Of a DNA stretch of 64,000 nt, positions 44,403-54,203 are shown in pieces. The stretch covers positions 1,550,001-1,614,000 of the forward strand of contig KN832875.1 of NCBI GenBank assembly GCA_000827325.1, read 5' to 3'. The stretch comes from Oidiodendron maius Zn (lineage: Eukaryota > Ascomycota > Leotiomycetes > Myxotrichaceae). Under the pieces are notes generated by a model, which had not been told where the DNA came from, did not search any database, and saw only the letters and a list, made by a program, of their open reading frames with translations. Position numbers and translations under genes: made by a program. Within the stretch, counting starts at the first letter, position 1, and every line of letters begins with the position of its first letter.

Positions 44403-45645
44403 GCTGCTACTGCTCTCTTCAAACAACGGTCCGGCTACCCAAATAGAACCTCATGGGACGAAACCCGTCCGATACAGAGAAAACATGGAGTTGACCCTTT
44501 CTGCGACTTTGTGGAGGGCGCCTGGAGGTAATATAATGTGGCCGAAAAGGCAAGCCATGACTGTCATTGGGTCAGGCCTGTGATAGTGATGCTCCTTGGG
44601 CGAACCCGGAATCAGGGACCCGCATGGGCGCTCAATGGCATCGACAACTGTGATGGGCTCGAATATGTTTCCCCTCGCATAGGATGCTGTGGGATGAGCG
44701 GTGTGGTTGGCTGCTCCGAAAGCTGTAAGCGCCCGGCTGGAAGGCTGTGATGCGGATTGGCAGATGAGTGCCGGGGATCAACGGTGGGGGACGGCCTGGC
44801 CGGCTTCCCACAGGCCGTACGACGATTGGACTTCCTCTTGTCACCTCGCATTGATGGCAGTGACGAGTCGTCGCTGCAATGGCCCTCTCATTCGAAGGTG
44901 TACTGAAGATCAGTGATCGTGTCACGTCGATGCGGATTGTGCCGTCTTCCTCGGCGCCAAACCACGACGTCTCCGGGGCGCTGTGTGATCAACCTCAGCA
45001 CCATTGGACATTGGTAGTATTGGTGCTGTGACTGACACCAAAATGACTTGCCATACCTGATGCCGGAACCGCTCTGCTCTCACACACAACCAGGATGCCG
45101 ATCTTGTGGGCGACAGACTGCACAGCAGATATCGGAGCCCCCAGTTGATTGTAATTCCTGGTTGTAGTCCTTGCTACACAGTGGAAGTGACGAAAAATAA
45201 AGCAATATCTTTCCTGGTGGAGCGTTTGCACCTGTATTGTTAGTACAAGATACATGTCTGGGCATGTCGGAGGGCCTTCAGTCATCAACGATATCTGTTT
45301 TCAAGACGGTAGACTAGATGGTCTCAAGACATTCGTCAGAGCAACCTCCTGGAAAAATCACTAAACACTTGGTACTTTTAGTTTGAATCCTTGAAGTATA
45401 AGTTTTTTAGGTCTTGGATAGTATAAATAGAACTGCGGGCAAAAGGCAAGGAGCGTGAACGGTATGATTTCTGACTAGGTCTGAGTAGTAGGTCACGTTC
45501 TTCAGGTCCACAGTGAACGATCTAAAATTATGAACATAACTTCAACTGAATTAAACCACAAATCTCATATACACCCCGCCATCTTCCACTTTTATCCTGC
45601 CATCCCATATCATTGCGGTCCTATCCTTGTCGACCCCATAATCGT
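44403..45645. other. intergenic, no gene seen
   Basis: This 1.2 kb stretch lies upstream of the single-pass membrane protein and downstream of the small membrane protein. Its first 550 bases are GC-rich with long but motif-free open frames on both strands. No repeat or RNA gene was found. Confidence 0.5.
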
Positions 45646-46263
45646 CTATCTCAGGTTCCTATAGCCCATACCTACCTGCGTCCGTCTTCTGCCGCCACCC
45701 ATACCAACACGCATGATCTCATCCAGAGCAATCCAAAACCACAACTTCTTCACATATTCCCATCCGTCTCTCTTGACGCTGTCGGGAGTGATAAACCATC
45801 CTACGCTCCACAGAGCGGCAATCACCGCAGTCACAATTCCCCTCCTCCATATCTCGTACCCACCAAACTCCGCAACGCCAAGCAAGACGGCTTCAATGCC
45901 AATGTACTTCCAATATTCAACAGGCTTGTATATAAAGAGCAGCTCGCCGCCACCACTACTAGTCTCGACACGGCCGTTTCGAATAGTCTGACGGGAGCCT
46001 GTTGGGAGGCAGATGGCGACAGGGTAGGTCTGGGCAGCGAGTTGCCACTGAAAGTAGACGGCGGCGAAGAGGAGCACGCCGGCGAGGAGACGGTCGAGGA
46101 AGAACGACCCTTCGAGATCGTACGTGACCCAGGAGATCGGGCTAAAAGGTGTGGCGGCCGTGTAGAGAAGGATGATCATCGGGATCGAGGAGAATTTGCG
46201 GAAGCCTGTCGACTGAACGACGCCCCCTTCTGGTCTGTAGGAGCGCGCCTGAGGTTCTGCCAT
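45646..46263 (-). CDS. small multi-pass membrane protein of unknown function
   Basis: A single exon of 205 residues from MAEPQARSYRPEGG; an ATG three codons upstream (46272) is equally possible. Four hydrophobic segments are visible: SIPMIILLYTAATPF, LLAGVLLFAAVYFQW, YIGIEAVLLGVAEFG and GIVTAVIAALWSVGWFI. There is a charged loop between spans two and three (SRQTIRNGRVETSSGGGE) and a basic tail (GGGRRRTQ). No enzymatic motif is evident. The continuous frame and clear membrane pattern support a real gene. I do not recognise the family. Confidence 0.68.
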   Translation of the reverse strand: MAEPQARSYRPEGGVVQSTGFRKFSSIPMIILLYTAATPFSPISWVTYDLEGSFFLDRLLAGVLLFAAVYFQWQLAAQTYPVAICLPTGSRQTIRNGRVETSSGGGELLFIYKPVEYWKYIGIEAVLLGVAEFGGYEIWRRGIVTAVIAALWSVGWFITPDSVKRDGWEYVKKLWFWIALDEIMRVGMGGGRRRTQVGMGYRNLR

Positions 46264-46272
46264 CTTCACCAT

Positions 46273-46991
46273 TGTTAAAGATTGCGTGCACGATGAGACA
46301 GGTATGTATGTCCCTTGCGTTCGCGTCTACACTGTGGTACAGTAAGTCGAGAACGTTAATGTGGCAGCAGCGAAAGAAAAATGAACAGTAGGATTCTCGG
46401 GATGGTGCCGAGTAAATACTCCCTGCCAAGATATACGTTCAGCAAGGCATTGTGACACAGATTTATTGCGGCGCAGGCACAGCTTGATGCCTAGGCATAG
46501 CCGCGATGTTGGTTCGCATTCTGCCTTGTAGCGGGCCAGGTCTAGAAGCGAGGGTCTAAAATACGAATTTGTACGTAAAGATGCCAACGAACACCAAAGA
46601 GATCCAACATTACGATTTCAAAATCTGGGAGTATGTCACTTTGATCTAGCAAGTACCTAATAAGTGAGTTTACGTGGTGCTATAGTCCCTTCCCCAGTCT
46701 TTAAGCTTGAGATATTCGATATTTGCTCGTTTATTCAACATCGGCAAGGCGAGGAAGACGGATTTCAAGGGTCCGCCAGCCAAGTTAAGGGATATCATAT
46801 TGCTTTCAACAGAATGGGACCTACCAAGATCAATCCTTGAGCAAGGTCGTATACGGTATAAGTGATGTATCGCGTATTGAAGAATATCTATATAGTCATT
46901 GATCGGTCATTTGCACTTTCTAGGGAGCTCAAGGATGTGCTTGCACTGGCTATTTAGGAGCATACAGTATGACTTCCAACATACAATACTA
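46273..46991. other. intergenic, no gene seen
   Basis: About 720 bases between two minus-strand genes; it holds the promoter of the small membrane protein and the 3' side of the transporter. Nothing specific was seen. Confidence 0.5.
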
Positions 46992-48455
46992 TCAGTAGCT
47001 TGACTGAGCCTTCGCGCGTAATTTGGGTCCATATACCCAAATGAGCACTGGTGCGGGTATACCAATCCCAATCGCAAGGAATGCCAATGTGCTGTTTCCC
47101 CAGCCGTACCCCAAAGCCGAGTACATGGTTGGAGCGAAGAGGGGAAATCCGAAAGCCGTTAAGCTGCGTAGGAATTGAGACGCTGCGAATGCTGAGCTTG
47201 TATGATCTGGATAAGTGTCTATGACGTAGGCTTGTAGCCCTTGGCCAGCGATTTGCATACCAAAGGAGAGTAAGCCTACCGCAAGGTCAACGACGATCCA
47301 AGGAGCGTGCTCTTGAGCGGCCCAGCCGTACATAAACAAGCCGGCAGGCGTGAGAATGGCCCCAATAAACATTATCGGAACTCGAAATTCCGGAATAGTG
47401 GCGCCATGAGCTCGACTCTTCATTTTCCGGTAGACCACATCCATAAGAGGCCCGCCGATTTCGGCTCCGATTATCTCGCCTGCGGCCATGGAGACGTAGT
47501 GGATGCCACTTATCGATATGGATTCATGATAATTGTTAATCCAGAGACCAGAAAATGTCGACAAAACCAGATATAATAGGCCGTAGTTGAAAGCAGATAC
47601 ACACGCCTGGACCTGGATGATGGGATGAAAGAGAAGTAGGCGAACTGGCCGAGAGAGGCTTCTCATTATCACCCAGGATGCGGAATGAGCAGAATCAAGC
47701 CTTTCAACTTCTGTAAAGTATCGTGTATTACCTGTCGCCTTCTGCAAATGTTTCGCTCTTTGTAGGAGAATTGTGGGGCCGTGAGTCTCGTGAAATAATG
47801 TGAAGGAGAGTATGACCATGACCCCTTGAAGCAGAGATGTTGACCAGAACATCCAGCGCCAAGTAGTGCCTTCAGTAATAAACCCTCCTATTATAGGACC
47901 AATCGCGGCACCGAGCAACGGGATGAGGACGTATAGTCCCAGAGACCGCCCGCGCTGCTCGGGCCTCCACACATCTCCTAGGACACCACCTGCTAAGGCG
48001 TAGACAGCACTGGCACCGAAACCAGCCAGTAGCCGAGCCGCAATGAGAAGTGCTTTATTATGAGTGAATCCGCAAGCAATGTTCCAAACAAGGAACCAGA
48101 CGTTTGTTGCGTGCAGGACGGGCTTCCGACCATAAACCTCCGAGAGCGGCCCTATCAAGAGAGGCCCAAAGGCGGTGGCCAGGAGATAAACTGACATTGA
48201 CATTACTGTTTCGGTGCTGTTCATATCGAGCTCGCGGCCGATAGTGGATAGAGCAGGAGCCATGACGGTAGAGACCATGATTCGGTTGAAACCGGTGGCG
48301 GACAGGACGCCTGTCACAGTCCATTTTTTGAGCAGTGGCCAGTCTTTAGGGTTCTCATCATCAGTGGGTAGAGCAAAAGTGACCAAAAAGGAGTCTTCTG
48401 GCGTATTAGTGGACGCTCCACTCGTTCCTTTCTCATTATCCATTGCACTGGCCAT
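46992..48455 (-). CDS. MFS transporter, DHA1 (drug:H+ antiporter) type
   Basis: A single exon of 487 residues from the ATG at 48455 (MASAMDNEKG). The cytosolic amino end is short and acidic. Twelve membrane spans are expected from the hydrophobic pattern. The MFS motif between spans 2 and 3 reads GPLSEVYGRKPVL, and span 5 has the antiporter-type GAAIGPIIGGF, so 12-span DHA1 is the best class. LWINNYHESISISGIHYVSMAAGEIIG and the tail are typical of fungal efflux pumps of polyketides, azoles or polyamines. It is not an NGT1-like GlcNAc transporter by its motifs, so it does not complete the GlcNAc cluster. The substrate cannot be told from sequence. Confidence 0.9.
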   Translation of the reverse strand: MASAMDNEKGTSGASTNTPEDSFLVTFALPTDDENPKDWPLLKKWTVTGVLSATGFNRIMVSTVMAPALSTIGRELDMNSTETVMSMSVYLLATAFGPLLIGPLSEVYGRKPVLHATNVWFLVWNIACGFTHNKALLIAARLLAGFGASAVYALAGGVLGDVWRPEQRGRSLGLYVLIPLLGAAIGPIIGGFITEGTTWRWMFWSTSLLQGVMVILSFTLFHETHGPTILLQRAKHLQKATGNTRYFTEVERLDSAHSASWVIMRSLSRPVRLLLFHPIIQVQACVSAFNYGLLYLVLSTFSGLWINNYHESISISGIHYVSMAAGEIIGAEIGGPLMDVVYRKMKSRAHGATIPEFRVPIMFIGAILTPAGLFMYGWAAQEHAPWIVVDLAVGLLSFGMQIAGQGLQAYVIDTYPDHTSSAFAASQFLRSLTAFGFPLFAPTMYSALGYGWGNSTLAFLAIGIGIPAPVLIWVYGPKLRAKAQSSY

Positions 48456-50046
48456 CTCTGCTATGGAACATCCGGCAGACAGTGGCGAAAGCAAAGTAAT
48501 ATATAATAGTCAACAGCTCTTTTGATTATCTCCACCTCCTCGGATGCAACGGATAATTGAGCGAACTTTCGCCAGAGACTCACACCGAGCTGCTGAAAGC
48601 TACCTAGGACTCTAGGCTGAGAGATGCTCTGATAGGTTGCCAGGTGCCTGGTACAGGGAAGAAGAGGGGAAGCGAGAATCTGATTAGATGGAATTACGCC
48701 GAAATCTTATCAGATCGTCTCTTTCTGCCAGATGACACATCTCTCCCAAACACCCCCAGTTCCGTATGTAAAATGGAGCTCTGCTGCCTGAACCTCATCC
48801 CGTCTTGTCGGTGAACTGAACATCAAGCCATTCCAGTTATGATATTGCGACGGGACATGGGAATTCGGGAGGGAGAAGTACGGGAGTGCGGAACTTGGTA
48901 ATTTGGACACGAAGAAATGATGTATAATTTATGATCGTGAGAAAAGTAATTGTTTCCATTGACCTAAGTACCCCGAAGGGCAGGGAAGAGATTCCCCTAA
49001 TTCCATATATATGTGCACTGAGTGTTCTTTCCCTCACATCATAACGCACGCCGAAACCAACTTATGCTGTAATCTAGCTCGTCTGCCAAATATCATCTTG
49101 ACTAGAATTTCGTCTTTACCAACCCATGAAGATGGCTGGATGTATGACTGACAACAGAAAGATATTCCCGCTGAAGGACTAGACTAGTGGTGTAGTCTCG
49201 CTAAGGAACGGAAACACAGCAGAAATAAATTCTGACAAGACGATGAAGTCAGCCATAGGGTATACCGATCGAGACGCTTTGTTGCACGAAGCTGAGGTTG
49301 AGTAACCAGGGCTTTACTCTCGAACTTCGGTATCGTCCCTCGCATACTTTTGTACTGTACTCATATACGATATACTTATATATTTAGCAATAAGCACTTG
49401 AGACGGCTGCCGTAAGCAATGTTTGTCATTCTTATGTATTCTGGTAATTTGCGAATCTGAAGCTATACTATATGAGGGGCGTTCTCTCCCAGACTAACCT
49501 AATTTGTGATATTTCTGCCGACTGAAATGTTGTCCAAGCCGTAAAGGAGGAGAGTCGATCTCGGTAAGAAGCAGCGGATTCGACTGGGAACAATATAGAG
49601 TTGTCCTGACACTTTTAAGGTACAGTAAGAAGTGGCCTGTGTACACACTTCACAGATGCTCCCTGAAGCATTTAAATTCTGGTAACCCAGACTGGGTTTC
49701 GGCGAATATAGGCACTATGAGCTGCGAATTGTATAAGATTTCACTTCACGGTTCTTATATGTGAAGAGTCGAAAAAACAAGAGGAACCATTCTTTGTGTT
49801 GTGAAAGTGGGATGGGACGTACGTTCCGACTAAACCGAACAAATCAGGGACGGAGGTCTTGGACAGCTAGCTACCACAAAATTTTGAATAAGGCTAGAGC
49901 AGATGATTGGTTTCCTGAAGCAGATCGAGAATCGCTGGGGATGGTTGGAAACGCTCCCCAGGCTGTGGCCTCTCGACCCATCAACATCGCTACAAAAGCC
50001 GCAGCAAAGGGAAAACCCACCGGCATTAGGTCTACCAGTCAAGCAG
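48456..50046. other. intergenic, no gene seen
   Basis: This 1.6 kb gap contains only short motif-free frames. It holds the MFS promoter and, toward the end, the presumed promoter of the Fungal_trans_2-type gene. A frame is open from about 49761 to 50144 but shows no family features. Confidence 0.5.
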
Positions 50047-51599
50047 ATGCCGTTATTATTATTTTTGACAGCAAGAGAGATGAGAAGACAAAGAAGCAAG
50101 GCCCAAAAAAAGCGGAGAGAGACTGCGCAATTGGCATTTATTAATACAACCGATTCCGGCCAACCTGTACCAGGAGCTCAGGAGTTGATTCGAACTCATG
50201 TCATGTCGGATTATTGGCGAAAGAAGGCATTGAAAAAAGGACAAAATCTTGGACGGAAAGCGACTAGACCAGAATTAAGCTCCAGTGCGAGTGAGGTTAT
50301 GCCGCTATTCGACCCGATTTGCCTTCAGCCTCAGCCACTAGGAGGGCCGGATCCATTCTCTAGATTTCCAGTTGAGATGAAACCGTTCATGTTTTCCTTG
50401 ATGCAGAGATGTGAGTTGTGTCCAGTGATATATCGATGACTAAACTTATAGTAACCAAGATGAGTTTGAAATCGCTCATGAAATATGCCTCAAAACGGAA
50501 CAGCACCAGGCTCAAATATCAAAGTGTGCAAGATTGATCTGGTTGCGAATGGCTTTCGCAGATGCAGCCGTTTTACGCGCGCAACTTTGCGTCATTGCAC
50601 TTCACATAGATGTAACAAATGGCAAGGAATTCTCTCCCAGCAGATATGCTCTCAAGAGGGATGCGGTAAGAACAATTGGCGAGAGGTTGTCTGAAACTCA
50701 ATCCGTTGTGTCCGATTCAACCATCACAGCTGTCACTCTGGTGGCTATTGAGGAGGTATGTTTGTTCGGTGACCCCATTAAACTAGCGCAGGATTAACAG
50801 CATACGGTGTGTAGGGAGTTGGACTTAATCATGCACACTGGGAGTCTCATATGAAGGGTCTTAGGGGAATGGTGGAACTCAGAGGAGGCTTGTCGAAATT
50901 GGATAAAGTTATCCAATGCTTGATTCACGTGTAGGAAATACTTTAGGCTGCACGTAAGACGATGACTAATGCTGGAGTTAGAGCCGATCTTCATGGCCGC
51001 GACGGAACCTGTACAAAGATACACTTCCCATGGACCAAAGGGTCGCTTTGTACACATAAACTTACCGACTTATTCCTAACTCTCGGGCCGCAAGAAGACA
51101 CCACGTGTAATAAGTCTCTAGATGGCTTCGATGAACATTTAATGATAACATTCGGTGTTGTGTGAAGTTTGACAGCAGTAACGAACCAGGCATACGAAAG
51201 CGAAATTGAAGTTGATACCTTCGTAGTAGAAGCAGCTACGGTCTGGATTCGGAGTCGCCTGAACGCCGCAAGCCTCATAGAACGAGATCCGAGAAACAAG
51301 CCTTGCACTTGTCATGCAGTCTTGGGATTCGGATCTATTTGGCAACGGTCATCGATAGAGCTACTGAACACGGCCTTGATAAGGCTGACCTCGTCTTCAG
51401 GCTCAAGGATTCATTAGGCCGTACTGATGTCAAGACAGAGATATCTCCTCTTTTGCTGTGGACAATCTTCTTCGGACGGATGGCAGCTCAAAACACCGTA
51501 CTTAGATGTTGGTTTATAACCATGTTCCGAGAAGTTACCCAGGACTTACATATATCTGATTGGCACTCCCTCAAGTCAAAGCTGGAGGGCCTCGCGTGA
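50047..51599 (+). CDS. Fungal_trans_2 / DUF3468-type regulator, partly degenerate
   Basis: The amino end shows the family signature FINTTDSG, then RTHVMSDYWRKK. Later blocks also fit: WLRMAFADAAVLRAQ, RYALKRDAVRTIGERL, HWESHMKGLRGMVELRGGL and the terminal ISPLLLWTIFFGRMA. Introns 50756-50814 and 50931-50981 splice cleanly in phase. Two places do not. The canonical donor at 50411 breaks the frame, and only a 37-base intron from 50415 rescues it. Between about 51160 and 51320 a junction of about 30 bases and a one-base shift would be needed. The 3' part may therefore be decaying. No Zn2Cys6 cluster is encoded just upstream, which is common in this family. The ATG at 50047 is the best start. Its role as a transcriptional regulator is known only by family. 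Confidence 0.6.
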
Positions 51600-52237
51600 G
51601 TAGCAAAGCGACATGATGAGCTGGGCCGATTGGTGTGGAATACCACTGTAATGCACGATCCTAGTGCTTTCTAAGCAGACTGGGAATCAAGGTTCTGCAC
51701 GGGGGTGTAAGACATGCTGCAAGGAGATAGGGAATCAATATCTGAGGTGGCTGCTGACGAAATTAAATTCCTTGACGAAAATAGGTTCAGAAACATGATC
51801 GCGTCATCTGCGAAAAAAAAAAGAAAAATATTAAATCAATGCAGACTTGAATCAAATCGAAGACGTTCTAGAACGACTACTTGTATAATTAGTTGGCATT
51901 TCTCCGGACGCATATTGCCCTTTTATGAAGCTAAATATAATCTTATATATACTTCATACGTAGCAGCCTACAGTTTGACTTGGCCTTTCAGAGCAGTGGT
52001 GAACACGGTAAGATCAAACTTTGGTATGAGAAGCAACCAATTTAGAAACAGTGTGGGGAAGGATATAGAAGGGGAAAGTGGTTGGACTTGGATGCTTCTC
52101 AAGAAGAGGATTTCGCTTCGGTTGTTTTAGCTAGCCGCCGAACTTTAGCCGACCGCTTCCGTTTCTCCTGGCACGCGAGCGACGTGGACGCAAGTATATC
52201 CCCCTACACTGCCTCACTCAGCACTACTACGACGCAA
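51600..52237. other. intergenic, AT-rich
   Basis: About 640 bases. A plus frame from 51714 to 52130 is lysine/serine-rich and without motif, and is not called. The frame of the next gene is open upstream of its ATG but lacks an earlier start codon. Confidence 0.45.
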
Positions 52238-53869
52238 ATGGCTGGAGATGAGGTGAGGGATGGACAAGAATATACACGATTGCATATTACTCCCTTGACG
52301 CCTGCGTTGCTCCCCACCTTCCTGTCGCCTTCTATTCTCACAATTGCCCGAAACATAAGCTACCACTCTGTCGAAACTTTCCCCGAACGCGCGTACGGCT
52401 TTGTCGAGCTACCAAAGATGGAAGCCTCCAAACTACAAAAGAAACTCAACGGCTCCATTCTCAAAGGCACGAAAATCCGCATCGAGACCGCACGGCCGCA
52501 GAAGGTACCAGCTTCCAACGAGCCTGAACCGGAGAAGCCGAAGAAGGAGCGGGGCAAGAAGAGGAAGAGGGACGAGACCATCCCTGCCATTGAGATTGGG
52601 GAGCGGAGTGTGAAAAGAGGTTGGACAGTGCCGACCTCGAAGGTGGACAAAAAGAGTGACAAGAAGGATAAAAAGGCGAAATCAAAGTACACCAATGACA
52701 AGGAGTGTTTGTTTAAAACTGTTGTTCCGCCGAATAAGCTGGACTTGAAAGAGGGGAAGAGGAGAAAGAGAAAAAATACGAGAGAAGAGGTTGTCCATGA
52801 GTTTGAGAAAACAACGAAGCACGCCAGTTTCTTGAGAGTGTCGAAAGTGGATAGCAGTTCAAAGACAGCTAGCGAGTTCATTGAGGGGAGAGGTTGGGTA
52901 GGTGAGGATGGCAATCTGATTGAGGAGGTCTCTATAAAAAGGAAAATGGCCGCTACAAAAGAGAATATTCAGCATGAAGACCGAAGCTCCGATGGTTTAG
53001 AAGATTACGAACCAGCGGCAACGGACACAAAGAGTAGGGAGAACGATGCTGCAAGCCCATCCGACGACGAGAGTTCTGAAATTAGCTCCTCTGAAGCAGA
53101 CTCCAGTGTCGAGCATACGAACAAAGACGAACAGGACACCTCAACCTTAAGTTCTGATCCGTCCGGGGATGAGTCGGAATCTTCTTCGGACTCATCAGAT
53201 TCCGAACCTGAACTCGCTGACGGGTCTTCGACACAAGATGCTGAGACCTCCTCTCAATCAGTTAGCAATGGCTCCAGAAAGCCCAACTCTCGACCAGCCT
53301 CCTCCTCTGGCCTAACTATCACCATTCCTCCACCCGCTAATCTTGCAACTCCCGCCGCAAAGTCCAAATCTGTCCACCCCCTTGAAGCTCTCTACAAACG
53401 TCCTGTGTCTACACCGTCTTCTAAGGCCCAATCAGGATCTTCTAAACCCGGCGTCCCTCTCTTCTCATTCTTTGGAGCCGATCAAGATGAAGCAGAGTCG
53501 CATGATCCAGTCCCATTCACGCCGTTCACGCAGAGAGAATTTGAATTCAGAGGACAGAGGTCAGCAGCCCCTACACCTGATACTGCACACCCCAACAAGC
53601 GCTTCATGTGGCCCGTTGACAAGGATAACGATGAGGAAGAGGAAGGAGACGAGGATGGAGGGACTCCTTCCGCGAAAGACAAGGGAAAAGGAATATCTAC
53701 AGGTACTAAAGAGGGAGAGGAGGATGGAAAGGAACCTGAAAGCGACTTCCAGAAATGGTTCTATGAGCATAGAGGAGAGACGAACAGGGCATGGAAGAAG
53801 AGACGGAAGGCTGTCGCGAAGGAGGCAAGGCAGAGGGAGAATAGAAAGAGAGCAGATAGAGCTGCATGA
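52238..53869 (+). CDS. RRM-bearing, highly charged nucleolar-type protein (Nop8/NOL8-like?)
   Basis: A single exon of 543 residues. The start is the ATG at 52238 (MAGDEVRDGQEYTRL), as no ATG lies further upstream in frame. Residues 12-85 look like an RNA-recognition motif: YTRLHITPLTPALL for the first strand, RAYGFVELPKMEA for the RNP-1-like strand and LNGSILKGTKIRIETARP for the last. A lysine-rich block with nuclear signals (KKERGKKRKRDE) follows. Then come a short conserved patch (EFIEGRGWVGEDGN), an acidic serine-rich stretch and a basic end (FQKWFYEHRGETNRAWKKRRKA). The tryptophan/arginine end resembles ribosome-assembly factors of the Nop8/NOL8 kind. I am fairly sure of an RNA-binding nuclear protein; the specific name is tentative. 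Confidence 0.75.
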   Translation: MAGDEVRDGQEYTRLHITPLTPALLPTFLSPSILTIARNISYHSVETFPERAYGFVELPKMEASKLQKKLNGSILKGTKIRIETARPQKVPASNEPEPEKPKKERGKKRKRDETIPAIEIGERSVKRGWTVPTSKVDKKSDKKDKKAKSKYTNDKECLFKTVVPPNKLDLKEGKRRKRKNTREEVVHEFEKTTKHASFLRVSKVDSSSKTASEFIEGRGWVGEDGNLIEEVSIKRKMAATKENIQHEDRSSDGLEDYEPAATDTKSRENDAASPSDDESSEISSSEADSSVEHTNKDEQDTSTLSSDPSGDESESSSDSSDSEPELADGSSTQDAETSSQSVSNGSRKPNSRPASSSGLTITIPPPANLATPAAKSKSVHPLEALYKRPVSTPSSKAQSGSSKPGVPLFSFFGADQDEAESHDPVPFTPFTQREFEFRGQRSAAPTPDTAHPNKRFMWPVDKDNDEEEEGDEDGGTPSAKDKGKGISTGTKEGEEDGKEPESDFQKWFYEHRGETNRAWKKRRKAVAKEARQRENRKRADRAA

Positions 53870-54203
53870 TTGTTCTTGCATTCTTTTAAGCAGCGTAGCA
53901 TTGTCTTTTAGAGCTTCGAATAGACTTCTTGGTTGTAAATACCCTATAATGGAGTCCGAGGTTGATGTCAACGTGCTACTGTTAAATCTTGCCTTGTCTT
54001 TGTCTCCCAAGTATTTTTCGACCCTCCTTGATTTTATCCTCAACGCAAGGCCACCCATGCCATAGACTTTTTTCATAAATGCTTCATGTTCAATGTATCA
54101 TATCTCTCTTTATTTCTTATGATGCGAAGACCAAATTGTCTCTACGGTATTGACTGGATTAACATATATAATGTATACTTGGGAGACTCAGGGTTTCATT
54201 CCA
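53870..54203. other. intergenic, convergent 3' region
   Basis: About 330 bases between two converging stops. A minus-strand frame overlaps it but is antisense to the RRM gene and motif-free. Nothing else is seen. Confidence 0.5.

Noticed and set aside
46992-48455. MFS gene as the missing GlcNAc transporter
   Set aside because: Its motif between spans 2 and 3 and its span 5 are those of DHA1 efflux antiporters, and it lies 10 kb beyond the cluster.
51714-52130. Plus-strand open frame of 138 codons before the RRM gene
   Set aside because: AT-rich, lysine/serine-biased, and without motif or splice links. It is more likely leader or intergenic sequence.
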